A stretch of DNA of 6,451 nt from Deltaproteobacteria bacterium (GTDB lineage Bacteria > Desulfobacterota > Syntrophia > Syntrophales > UBA2185). The DNA lies in contig JAPLJQ010000199.1 in assembly GCA_026388495.1 (NCBI GenBank), positions 1-6,451 on the forward strand, given 5' to 3'. The translations under genes and the position numbers were made by a program. This document shows, one piece after another, positions 1 through 6,451 of the stretch. How positions within the stretch are numbered: position 1 is the first letter of the stretch; every line of letters starts with the position of its first letter. Below the pieces are notes generated by a model that was not told the origin of the DNA, did not search any database, and saw only the letters and a program-made list of their open reading frames with translations.

Positions 1-1055
1 ACAAAGGCGTCAGTTTCTATGATATTCTGAAGCTTTTTTTTCTCCTGTTCCCATCCTTTTTGATATTTACAATTCCCATATCCCTTCTTGTCTCCATACT
101 AATAGGTCTTGGCAGGTTGTCCTCTGACAATGAAATAACCATTTTCAAGGCTTCAGGAGTCAGTCTGTATCAGATGTTGTATCCTGTCGCCTTGGCCGCC
201 TTAATTGCCTTTGTTTTGACGACCATAACCACTTTTTATCTGGTACCCCAGAGCAAATTTGCCACAAAGAATCTTCTATTTACCGTGGCAAAGAAAAAAG
301 CCAGCGTCGGCATCAGGGAAAAGGTATTTAATGATGATTTCAAAGGAATTCTTCTGTACGCGGAAAGCATTCCCGTCCACGGAAGTTACATGGAAGGTGT
401 GATCATTTCCGACACCAGAATCATTAAGGAGCCAAGCACAATTATTGCCAAGAAGGCATACCTCGTTTCAGATCCCAAGCTGATGACGATCACCCTGAGG
501 CTTGAAAACGGTAGCACTCATATCGTCGATCCGAAGATGAAAAATTATAGGAGAATGGATTTCCGTTTCTATGATGTCAATCTTGACTCTGAATCCTCCG
601 TTGCCGAAGAACATAAGCTCAAGACAAAGTCCAGTTCCGAGTTGACGATCTGGGAAATTTCTGAAAAGCTAAAAAGTGGCGGGCTTGATAAAAATGTTTT
701 ACGTGAACTTGCTGTTGAAATGAATAAGAATATCGCTCTGCCAATATCCTGCATTGTTATGGGCATTCTGGGAATTCCTTTAGGTATCAGATCGCACCGG
801 GCAGTAAGATCAAGGGGATTTACGATAGGGCTCATTATCGTGCTGATTTATTATTTTCTGATCCTCGGAGGTGAAACCCTGACGGAAACGAGCGGTCTCC
901 CGCCGTTCGTTGGAATCTGGACGCCAAATTTTATCTTCGGGATTTTAGCTATTTATCTTTTTATCAGGGCGGCTAACGATAAGCCCGTTGAAGTGCCTTC
1001 CCTTCGCGATATTCTAAATAAAATTGCCCGTATGGCAGGCGGTTTTCGCTCATGA
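1..1055 (+). CDS. lptF: LPS export permease LptF, N-terminus cut by the window edge
   Basis: This is an inner-membrane subunit of the LptB2FG ABC transporter, which extracts lipopolysaccharide from the inner membrane and passes it to LptC and the periplasmic bridge. The frame is open from the window edge (first whole codon at base 3), giving 350 visible residues. The TTG at base 60 is internal, because the residues before it (KGVSFYDILK, then a hydrophobic run) match the family. By comparison with usual LptF length, roughly 40 N-terminal residues with the first membrane helix lie outside the window. Visible parts in order are a membrane helix, the family motif GRLSSDNEIT..KASG (about residues 37-52), another helix near 58-80, a periplasmic beta-jellyroll-like region (about 85-215), and C-terminal helices after NKNIALPISCIVMGILGIPL. 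The last four bases overlap lptG, so the two are translationally coupled. LptF and LptG are paralogues; gene order and the N-terminal motif favour LptF here. Confidence 0.93.
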   Translation, partial: KGVSFYDILKLFFLLFPSFLIFTIPISLLVSILIGLGRLSSDNEITIFKASGVSLYQMLYPVALAALIAFVLTTITTFYLVPQSKFATKNLLFTVAKKKASVGIREKVFNDDFKGILLYAESIPVHGSYMEGVIISDTRIIKEPSTIIAKKAYLVSDPKLMTITLRLENGSTHIVDPKMKNYRRMDFRFYDVNLDSESSVAEEHKLKTKSSSELTIWEISEKLKSGGLDKNVLRELAVEMNKNIALPISCIVMGILGIPLGIRSHRAVRSRGFTIGLIIVLIYYFLILGGETLTETSGLPPFVGIWTPNFIFGILAIYLFIRAANDKPVEVPSLRDILNKIARMAGGFRS

Positions 1056-2134
1056 CCATTTTGGATCGATATGTAACAAAAGAATATGTAAAATTGTTTT
1101 TCCTGATTATGGTGTCGTTTACGGCGCTTTTTTTGATTATCGATCTTTTTGAGAGAATGAGGATGTTCCTTAGCAACCATGCTACTCTTTCTCAGATGGT
1201 ATCCTATCTGATCTTTATGATACCTCTGATCATCTCCCAAGCCATACCTGTTGCTGTCCTTCTCGCTTCTCTTATCACCTTCAGCCATCTCTCAAAATAC
1301 AGTGAGATTCTTGCCATGAAGGCAAATGGTATCAGCCTCTACAGAACATCCTTTCCTGTCATCATCATTGCCTTTATCATTTGTATTCTATCTTTTCTTT
1401 TCAACGAATACATCACACCCTATACCAACGATAAGGCGGATTACATAAAGCTCATTGAGATTGAAAAGCAAAAACCTCTTGGAAGTTTCAAGCAGAATCA
1501 GATCTGGTACAGAGGGACAAACGGCATATATAATTTCAAGATGTTCGATCCCGTTACAAACTCTTTAAATGGGATCACCATTAACTATTTGGATAAACAC
1601 TTCGTGTTAAATATGCGGATCGACGCCGAAACGGCGCGGTGGGAAAACAATCAGTGGGTTTTTTATAATCTTATGATCACTAGATTTCAGCCCAGGCAAT
1701 TTCCCTTTGTTGAGTGGGTATCGACAAAGGTGATCGACCTGCCTGAAAAACCCATTGATTTTACCTCTGTCCAGAAAGAAGCGAGCAAGATGAGTTACAT
1801 GGAATTAAGGCGATATATCAAGAAAATACAAGCGGAAGGATATGATGCTACACGATATCTTGTTGACATGCATGGAAAGGTTGCCTTCACCCTGGTCAGC
1901 ATGATCCTCGTCATTATAGGAATTTCGTTTTCACTTATGAAAACGGAGCGGAGCGGGGGAATCATGCAGTGTATCGGGGTGGGGATCGTTATCGGATTTT
2001 CTTACTGGGTTGTTCATGCTCTCTTCATGTCCCTTGGCCGTTCCGGAACAATCCCGCCTGTCCTGTCCGCCTGGATTGCCAACCTCATTTTGGGCGCAAT
2101 CTCCATCGTCATGTATCTTCGAGTCAAAACTTAA
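1052..2134 (+). CDS. lptG: LPS export permease LptG
   Basis: This is the partner of LptF in the LptB2FG lipopolysaccharide extractor of the inner membrane. The protein has 360 residues, the usual family length, and looks complete. It opens with the typical MTILDRYVTKEYVKLF, followed by membrane helices at about 14-33, 52-80 and 100-120. A periplasmic beta-jellyroll region (about 125-265) includes IWYRGTNGIYNF. Three further helices follow at about 277-296, 303-327 and 335-357. The motif SKYSEILAMKANGISLYR (81-98) is the LptF/LptG counterpart that contacts LptB. The ATG at 1052 overlaps the lptF stop as ATGA. It has only a weak Shine-Dalgarno (GGCGG, 9 bases upstream), which fits translation by coupling. 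The TAA stop at 2132-2134 runs into the T-tract complement of the convergent terminator. No plus-strand terminator with a U-tract is seen after the gene. Confidence 0.95.
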   Translation: MTILDRYVTKEYVKLFFLIMVSFTALFLIIDLFERMRMFLSNHATLSQMVSYLIFMIPLIISQAIPVAVLLASLITFSHLSKYSEILAMKANGISLYRTSFPVIIIAFIICILSFLFNEYITPYTNDKADYIKLIEIEKQKPLGSFKQNQIWYRGTNGIYNFKMFDPVTNSLNGITINYLDKHFVLNMRIDAETARWENNQWVFYNLMITRFQPRQFPFVEWVSTKVIDLPEKPIDFTSVQKEASKMSYMELRRYIKKIQAEGYDATRYLVDMHGKVAFTLVSMILVIIGISFSLMKTERSGGIMQCIGVGIVIGFSYWVVHALFMSLGRSGTIPPVLSAWIANLILGAISIVMYLRVKT

Positions 2135-2200
2135 AAATCAGGGATTAGGGAATAGCTATCCGTTTTAGCGAAGTATGTATGGCTATCCCCTCATCCCTGA
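2133..2200 (-). terminator. Intrinsic terminator of the DUF502-metK-ahcY operon, in the convergent gap
   Basis: Two 20-base arms (2181-2200 and 2138-2157) form an imperfect inverted repeat with a 23-base loop. Read on the minus strand, 18 of 20 positions pair: 17 Watson-Crick and one G-U, with one internal G-A mismatch and one mismatch next to the loop. The stem is followed directly by TTTTT (2137-2133). On the plus strand the G-U pair becomes an A-C mismatch and no T-run follows, so the element is oriented for the ahcY transcript. It begins 15 bases after the ahcY stop. The T-run overlaps the TAA stop codon of lptG. The loop is longer than in most intrinsic terminators, so a dispersed palindromic repeat used as a terminator is an alternative. 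Confidence 0.65.
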
Positions 2201-2214
2201 CCGTTGGTCACTGA

Positions 2215-3639
2215 TTAATATCGGTAATACTCCGGTTTGAATGGTCCATCCATGGGAATGCCCAGATAATCCGCCTGCTGTTTTGTCAATGTTGTCAGTT
2301 TTGCCCCGAGTCGAGCCAGATGAAGCCTTGCCACCTCTTCATCAAGTTTCTTCGGCAGGGTATAAACACCGGACTTGTATTTCCTTGTTGCCAGTTCAAT
2401 CTGGGCGAGACACTGATTTGTAAAACTGTTGCTCATGACAAAACTGGGATGACCGGTTGCACAGCCGAGATTCACGAGTCTACCCTCGGCAAGGACGACA
2501 ATGGAGCGACCGGATTTTAGCGTCCATTTATCTACCTGGGGTTTGATATTCATCTTTTTGCAGAATTTATTTTTTTCAAGATACTGCATATCTACTTCGC
2601 TATCGAAATGACCGATATTGCAAACAATTGCCTCATCCTTCATCTTTTCCATCTGCTTTCCCGAAATGACGTTGAAGCAACCCGTCGCCGTAATAAAAAT
2701 ATCCGCCTCCGAAACAACCTCTTCCAGGGTTTTTACTTCATATCCTTCCATGGCCGCCTGGAGAGCACAAATCGGGTCTATTTCGGTGATAATGACACGG
2801 GCTCCAAACCCCCGCATGGACTGAGCAGACCCTTTTCCGACATCTCCATAGCCGCATACAACGACCTTTTTCCCTGCCAGCATGATATCTGTCGCCCGTT
2901 TTATTCCGTCTACAAGGGATTCCCGGCACCCATACAAATTGTCGAATTTCGATTTTGTTACGGAATCATTGACGTTTATAGCCGGGAATAAAAGCTCTCC
3001 TTTATCCGCCATCTGATAAAGTCTGCAAACGCCAGTCGTTGTTTCTTCAGAAACACCTATAATCTCCGAGGCCATATTATGCCAGTGCTGAGGATCCCGC
3101 TTCAGACTTCGCCCTATCCGGTCCATTATGATCCGAAACTCCCGGTGTTCATAATCTTTCTCCAGCAATTTCGGGTTGTTTTCAATTTTGACGCCTTCAT
3201 GGATGAAAAGGGTCGCATCGCCGCCGTCATCAACGATCAGATGAGGTCCGGAACCGTCAGGCCAAGTCAGGGCCTGCTCCGTGCACCACCAGTATTCTTC
3301 AAGGGATTCTCCCTTCCAGGCAAAGACGGCAGCCGACCCGGCTTTCGCTATGGCAGCAGCGGCATGATCCTGTGTCGAAAATATATTGCAGGAAGCCCAT
3401 CGTAGATCGGCGCCAAGCTCTTTCAGCGTCTCTATGAGCATTGCCGTCTGAATGGTCATATGAAGACTTCCCATGACCCTTAATCCCTTCAAAGGTTTCC
3501 TTCGACCATATTTTTCACGCACAGCCATCAACCCGGGCATTTCATTTTTTGAAAGGTCAATTTCTTTTCGGCCCCACTGGGCAAGGCTGATATCAGCAAC
3601 TTTATATTTTAATTTCTTATCCAACTTTAGATATTTCAT
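2215..3639 (-). CDS. ahcY: Adenosylhomocysteinase (S-adenosylhomocysteine hydrolase)
   Basis: This cytosolic NAD-dependent enzyme reversibly splits S-adenosylhomocysteine into adenosine and homocysteine, relieving product inhibition of methyltransferases. The chosen start gives 474 residues. Visible motifs are EMPGLMAVR (34-41), the substrate-domain stretch CNIFSTQDHAAAA (84-96), DDGGDAT (137-143), SEETTTGV (197-204), NDSVTKSKFDN (224-234), the Rossmann loop GYGDVGKG (263-270), HPSFVMSNSFTNQ (397-409) and the C-terminal FKPEYYRY that closes the NAD pocket of the neighbouring subunit. About 40 extra residues between DDGGDAT and SEETTTGV mark the longer bacterial and plant-type form, as opposed to the shorter mammalian form. 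An in-frame ATG four codons upstream (3651) would give 478 residues. It lacks a Shine-Dalgarno, and its own bases form the GGAGG that serves the ATG at 3639. The gene lies 19 bases after metK, so it is almost surely co-transcribed with it. Confidence 0.96.
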   Translation of the reverse strand: MKYLKLDKKLKYKVADISLAQWGRKEIDLSKNEMPGLMAVREKYGRRKPLKGLRVMGSLHMTIQTAMLIETLKELGADLRWASCNIFSTQDHAAAAIAKAGSAAVFAWKGESLEEYWWCTEQALTWPDGSGPHLIVDDGGDATLFIHEGVKIENNPKLLEKDYEHREFRIIMDRIGRSLKRDPQHWHNMASEIIGVSEETTTGVCRLYQMADKGELLFPAINVNDSVTKSKFDNLYGCRESLVDGIKRATDIMLAGKKVVVCGYGDVGKGSAQSMRGFGARVIITEIDPICALQAAMEGYEVKTLEEVVSEADIFITATGCFNVISGKQMEKMKDEAIVCNIGHFDSEVDMQYLEKNKFCKKMNIKPQVDKWTLKSGRSIVVLAEGRLVNLGCATGHPSFVMSNSFTNQCLAQIELATRKYKSGVYTLPKKLDEEVARLHLARLGAKLTTLTKQQADYLGIPMDGPFKPEYYRY

Positions 3640-3649
3640 CTGATCCTCC
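3640..3649 (-). promoter_or_regulatory. Ribosome binding site that decides the ahcY start
   Basis: GGAGG (3649-3645) lies five bases before the ATG at 3639-3637. The competing ATG at 3651-3649 shares its last base with this motif and is preceded by CATATAAAATCCTT, which has no purine-rich site. This supports starting AhcY at 3639. Confidence 0.75.
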
Positions 3650-3658
3650 ATAAGGATT

Positions 3659-4837
3659 TTATATGGATACGGCCCGTTTTAACGCTTCCACCATATCTGT
3701 CTTTTCCCATTCATAGTCATCGAGGAAAAGGGTTTTGGGCAATTTTCTGTATGTATTTCCATTCAATAGATCAAACTTCTCTATCAAACCCCTCGGTGAC
3801 AAATCAAAATACTCCTCAATGATAACGGCCAGTTTATTATTAGAAATGACCCCTGTCCCAAAAGTATTAACATAAATGGAAATGGGTCTTGCGATACCGA
3901 TCGCATAGGCGAGTTGAATGGCACATTTTTTTGCAAGCCCCGAAGCAACGATGTTCTTGGAAACGTATCTGGCTCCCAGGGCCGCGGAACAATCAACTTT
4001 TTCAGGCGATTTGTTTACGATCGCCCCACCCCCGATTTGAGCACCCGGATATCCGCCATACAGCTGGACCACTAGCTTTCGACCCGTTACTCCCGAATCG
4101 GCGGCGCTGCATGAATTAATGGACTGCCATTCCCCGGTAGGATTGAATAGAAATACCGTTTTTTCATCTACCCAATCCTTCAGGCAATCCATGGCAATTT
4201 GTCTCGCCTGCGGCTCTATCCCGGTTTTCGACCCGTCAGAAACCTCTCGATAATCAATCGCATTCGACATGAGAACCGTAGCCGCCCGCAAGGGCAACCC
4301 ATCGTCACTGTATTCAACGGTCACCTGTCCCTTACCATCGGGTGCGAATATCGCTTTCCCGCAGTTTTCAAACGCCCGCATCATTCTGTTTGCCAGTACG
4401 TAAGGAAGGGGGAGCAATTCATGCGTCTCGTCGCAGGCAAACCCGTAAATAATTCCTTGATCTCCTGCACCAATTTCCTTATATTTTCCAAGATCTGCCC
4501 GCGTACCGATATTGATATCCGGCGATTGCGGGATTATTGTATTGAGAATACCCATTGAATTCCCGTTGAGTCCTAAACGATAATCACAGTAACCGAGAGC
4601 AAGAACTGTTGCCCGAATTATCTTTTCTATATCCACATAAACGCGGGTGGCAACCTCTCCACCTACGATACAAATACCTTTTCCAAGGAATACTTCTATG
4701 CCGCAGTGGGGCATGTTTTCCACATTCATACCGATTTTATGCTCCGCATCGAGAATTGCCGCAATAATATTAGCTGCAATTGAATCGCACACGATATCCG
4801 GATGTCCAACTTTTACGCTTTCAGATGTTATTTGCAT
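3659..4837 (-). CDS. metK: Divergent S-adenosylmethionine synthetase (methionine adenosyltransferase)
   Basis: The predicted reaction is ATP plus methionine to S-adenosylmethionine, pyrophosphate and phosphate in the cytosol. The protein has 392 residues, close to the usual 380-400, and no frameshift is evident. Residues matching E. coli MetK active-site positions are H12 and D14 in GHPD, E48, E61 in GGE, QSPDI (104-108), GAGDQG (123-128), D167 and K169, D247, TGRK (251-254), K276, K280 and D282. Differences from the usual pattern are V10 and I15 where EGHPDK has E and K, GGGAIVNKS (269-277) instead of GGGAFSGKD, C283 instead of R after KVD, and YRKLPKTLFLDD (363-374) where YGHFGR is expected. 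The protein is therefore a divergent MetK; activity is likely but not certain. The start has AAAGGAG (4850-4844) six bases upstream. It sits 23 bases after the DUF502 gene and 19 before ahcY. No SAM riboswitch is visible upstream. Confidence 0.88.
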   Translation of the reverse strand: MQITSESVKVGHPDIVCDSIAANIIAAILDAEHKIGMNVENMPHCGIEVFLGKGICIVGGEVATRVYVDIEKIIRATVLALGYCDYRLGLNGNSMGILNTIIPQSPDINIGTRADLGKYKEIGAGDQGIIYGFACDETHELLPLPYVLANRMMRAFENCGKAIFAPDGKGQVTVEYSDDGLPLRAATVLMSNAIDYREVSDGSKTGIEPQARQIAMDCLKDWVDEKTVFLFNPTGEWQSINSCSAADSGVTGRKLVVQLYGGYPGAQIGGGAIVNKSPEKVDCSAALGARYVSKNIVASGLAKKCAIQLAYAIGIARPISIYVNTFGTGVISNNKLAVIIEEYFDLSPRGLIEKFDLLNGNTYRKLPKTLFLDDYEWEKTDMVEALKRAVSI

Positions 4838-4860
4838 ATGCTTCTCCTTTTATAATTACT

Positions 4861-5511
4861 CTATTTTGTATTATTATTTGAAACTGCTAATTTTTCTCTT
4901 CTCTTCAAGCGGTCCGACGCCGTCACAATACCGACGGAAATGATATAGGTCAATGCTTCTTCTACCGACATGTCAACCTGAATCAGATCATCCTCCGGCA
5001 AAATTACAAGATATCCTGATGTTGGATTGGGTGTCGTCGGTAAAAATACGCTGATACCATTCTGCCCTACTTTTGATCGAATCTCCGGCCCCGGCATGCC
5101 CGTTACGAAACCGAGCGTATATATACCTTTCCTGAGAAACTCTACCAGGACGACTTTTTTGAAACTGCTACGCCTGTCCGTAAACATACTGTCAGAAACC
5201 TGTTTGATTGACTGGTAGATACTCCTTACAAAAGGAATCTTATCCACAAGATCTTCGCCGGAGCTTACAATTTTATAGCCAAAATAACTTTTCGTTAAAA
5301 GTCCGCATATAAATATCAAAATGACGGTAACAATAACGCCCAGCCCCGGTATCCGAAACCCGAGCAATACTTCCGGCTGATATCTTATGGGGACAATTTT
5401 CAAAAGATTATCCATCGTGTCAATGAGGAAAACAAGAATGTAGAAGGTCAGACCTATGGGAATGATGACAGCAAGTCCCGTAATAAATATCTTTTTAAAT
5501 TTGATTTTCAA
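4861..5511 (-). CDS. DUF502 family two-helix membrane protein
   Basis: The 216-residue product belongs to the DUF502 family of conserved integral membrane proteins, whose biochemical role is not established. After a basic N-terminus (MKIKFKK) there are two membrane helices at about 8-30 and 55-74. A largely soluble domain follows, with the family's characteristic stretches KIPFVRSIYQSIKQV (91-105), FLPTTPNPTSGYLVILPEDD (156-175) and MSVEEALTYIISVGI (181-195), and a charged tail. The start is a TTG codon. An in-frame TAA lies only seven codons upstream with no ATG or GTG between, and starting later would remove helix 1. The nearest Shine-Dalgarno-like site is AAGGG, 11 bases before the TTG, so initiation may be modest. 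The gene is the first of three in the DUF502-metK-ahcY operon and lies just downstream of a sigma70-like promoter. Confidence 0.9.
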   Translation of the reverse strand: MKIKFKKIFITGLAVIIPIGLTFYILVFLIDTMDNLLKIVPIRYQPEVLLGFRIPGLGVIVTVILIFICGLLTKSYFGYKIVSSGEDLVDKIPFVRSIYQSIKQVSDSMFTDRRSSFKKVVLVEFLRKGIYTLGFVTGMPGPEIRSKVGQNGISVFLPTTPNPTSGYLVILPEDDLIQVDMSVEEALTYIISVGIVTASDRLKRREKLAVSNNNTK

Positions 5512-5548
5512 GTTCTGCCAGACCCTTTATTCCATGTTAAAAAACGCA

Positions 5549-5576
5549 AGAATAGATAACAGAAAACCTTTGTCAA
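5549..5576 (-). promoter_or_regulatory. Sigma70-like promoter of the DUF502-metK-ahcY operon
   Basis: On the minus strand, TTGACA (5576-5571) matches the -35 consensus perfectly. After a 16-base spacer comes TATTCT (5554-5549), which matches four of six -10 bases. Transcription would start near 5540, leaving a leader of about 30 bases before the TTG at 5511. That is too short for a SAM or SAH riboswitch. The site lies just downstream of the panD terminator, as expected for the first promoter of a new transcription unit. It is a prediction by consensus only. Confidence 0.6.
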
Positions 5577-5585
5577 TTCAATTAG

Positions 5586-5621
5586 AAAAAAATGGGCAAA
5601 GTGCGCACATGCACCCCGCCC
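5586..5621 (-). terminator. Intrinsic terminator of the panC-panD transcript
   Basis: Read on the minus strand, GGGCGGGGTGC (5621-5611) pairs along its whole length with GCACTTTGCCC (5604-5594). The stem has 11 pairs, the middle three being G-U wobbles, around a six-base loop, and is followed by A and seven T (5593-5586). It begins 31 bases after the panD stop. On the plus strand the three wobble pairs become A-C mismatches and no T-run follows, so the element works in one direction only. Confidence 0.85.
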
Positions 5622-5652
5622 CTGCTTTGTTGTTCCGTTCCTTACCGGTAGG

Positions 5653-6009
5653 TTACGTCAGAGTTTTGATTCTGTTTCGTTCGTCAAGAAAAACGCATTT
5701 AGGTGACCATTTCTTAATCGATTGGTCATCAATTATGGCATAGCTTGCAATGATGACGATGTCGCCCTTGGAAGCTTTCCAGGCCGCAGCTCCGTTGACG
5801 CATATAACGCCTGAATCCCTCTTGCCTTTTATGACATAGGTGGAAAATCTTTCGCCGTTCGAGACATTGTAAATATTCACTTTTTCATAAGGCAGGATAT
5901 CCGCAGCATCCATCAGCGTCTCATCGATCGTTATACTTCCTTCATAATGCAGATCAGCATCTGTTACGGCAGCCCTGTGAATTTTTGATTTTAACATAAA
6001 TCTTTGCAT
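5653..6009 (-). CDS. panD: Aspartate 1-decarboxylase proenzyme PanD
   Basis: This enzyme decarboxylates L-aspartate to beta-alanine, the amine half of pantothenate. The 118-residue proenzyme is of usual family length. It carries the self-processing site YEGS with cleavage between G24 and S25, S25 becoming the pyruvoyl cofactor of the alpha chain. Other conserved residues visible are K9, H11, Y22, R54, T57, Y58 and the NGAAA segment (72-76). Taking the ATG at 6009 puts all of these at the standard family positions, and AAAGG lies ten bases upstream; the ATG four codons later has no comparable site. The gene follows panC by 44 bases, so its product feeds PanC directly. A strong terminator stands after it. 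In some bacteria maturation needs PanZ, but nothing in this window bears on that. Confidence 0.96.
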   Translation of the reverse strand: MQRFMLKSKIHRAAVTDADLHYEGSITIDETLMDAADILPYEKVNIYNVSNGERFSTYVIKGKRDSGVICVNGAAAWKASKGDIVIIASYAIIDDQSIKKWSPKCVFLDERNRIKTLT

Positions 6010-6053
6010 GCTGAATTTACCTTTCTCTCCGAAGAAAATATTCTTCCAGCATT

Positions 6054-6451
6054 TTATATGGGGAGAATATCTCCGAACACATAATTATCTATCAGTCTTG
6101 TCGAACCTATCCTGACGGCAAGAGCCAGAACCGCATCTCCCTCAATTTGGTCAATATTTTCAAGGGTAGTTGCGTCACAGATTTTTGTATAATCTACCCT
6201 CGTATATGCATGTCCTTCAATGTATTTCTTTACTTCATGCAGGATCACGGCAGCGTTTCGTTCTCCAATTTCATACATGTCCTTTGCCAACTTCAGGGAA
6301 CGGCTGAGACTTAGGGCTGATTTTCTTTCTTCTTCCTTGAGATAGACGTTCCTCGAACTCATTGCCAGACCATCTGCTTCTCTTGCCGTCGGCATTCCGA
6401 CGATCTCAATGCCCATATTCAGATCTTGCACCATCTGCTTAATGGCAACAA
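6054..6451 (-). CDS. panC: Pantothenate synthetase PanC, N-terminal half beyond the window
   Basis: This cytosolic enzyme performs the ATP-dependent condensation of pantoate with beta-alanine to give pantothenate. Only the C-terminal 131 residues are visible; the full-length family is about 280. The frame is open through the right edge, where the residues VAIKQMVQDL continue the family pattern, so the ATG at 6434 is internal. Seen are EIVGMPTAREADGLAMSSRNVYL, including the KMSKS-like AMSSRN loop that closes over ATP, and the C-terminal domain with YTRVDYTKICDATTLE and a late VRIGSTRLIDN segment. The Rossmann domain with the HIGH-like motif lies off the window. The stop is 44 bases before panD, indicating a panC-panD operon. 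Whether panB lies upstream cannot be seen. Confidence 0.94.
   Translation of the reverse strand, partial: VAIKQMVQDLNMGIEIVGMPTAREADGLAMSSRNVYLKEEERKSALSLSRSLKLAKDMYEIGERNAAVILHEVKKYIEGHAYTRVDYTKICDATTLENIDQIEGDAVLALAVRIGSTRLIDNYVFGDILPI

Noticed and set aside
60..62. TTG as the start of lptF
   Set aside because: The frame is open to the window edge and the residues before it match LptF, so the gene is truncated by the window and does not start here.
953..1288. 111-codon minus-strand open frame across the lptF-lptG junction
   Set aside because: It is antisense to two certain genes and is basic and low in conserved pattern, being the complement of membrane-helix codons.
2608..2991. 127-codon plus-strand open frame inside ahcY
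   Set aside because: It lies wholly antisense to a clearly conserved enzyme, shows no recognisable domain and has a cysteine-, proline- and serine-rich makeup typical of antisense shadows.
4199..4558. 119-codon plus-strand open frame inside metK
   Set aside because: It is antisense to metK with no family resemblance. I considered it because metK is divergent, but the metK frame holds the catalytic motifs and a good ribosome site.
3659..4837. metK as a pseudogene
   Set aside because: The frame is full length and uninterrupted, catalytic residues are largely kept, and it has a strong ribosome site within a tight operon.
5512..5652. A small RNA or riboswitch in the panD-DUF502 gap
   Set aside because: The gap is accounted for by the panD terminator and a promoter with a short leader. 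No further stable structure was evident by eye.
5456..5743. 95-codon plus-strand frame over the panD-DUF502 gap
   Set aside because: It runs through the minus-strand promoter and terminator and into both flanking genes, and its translation shows no domain.

Overview
The window is ordinary bacterial chromosome from a Gram-negative organism. It carries the two membrane subunits of the lipopolysaccharide exporter (lptF, lptG). It also carries a DUF502 membrane protein, two S-adenosylmethionine-cycle genes (metK, ahcY) and two pantothenate genes (panC, panD). The protein sequences and this mix of genes suggest a deltaproteobacterium (Desulfobacterota), perhaps near Syntrophales. That placement is inference from general resemblance, not a measured phylogeny.

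Layout. Plus strand: lptF, cut by the left edge (1-1055), overlaps lptG (1052-2134) by four bases in an ATGA junction. Minus strand, read from the right edge: panC, cut by the edge (6451-6054), then panD (6009-5653), a strong intrinsic terminator (5621-5586), a sigma70-like promoter (5576-5549), the DUF502 gene (5511-4861), metK (4837-3659) and ahcY (3639-2215). lptG and ahcY converge on an 80-base gap. That gap holds a long imperfect hairpin whose T-tract reads out only on the minus strand, so it most likely ends the ahcY transcript. No gene-free stretch reaches 300 bases; the longest is the 141-base gap between panD and the DUF502 gene.

How the genes work together. LptF and LptG form the inner-membrane channel that LptB powers to extract LPS. 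PanC and PanD supply the last pantothenate step and its beta-alanine substrate. MetK makes SAM, and AhcY clears the S-adenosylhomocysteine left by methyltransferases, so their pairing is a compact methyl cycle. It is co-transcribed with a two-helix membrane protein of unknown function. The main oddity is MetK: it keeps most catalytic residues but has lost several near-invariant family signatures. I found no mobile element, CRISPR array, tRNA, rRNA or riboswitch, and no evidence of an undescribed multi-gene system.
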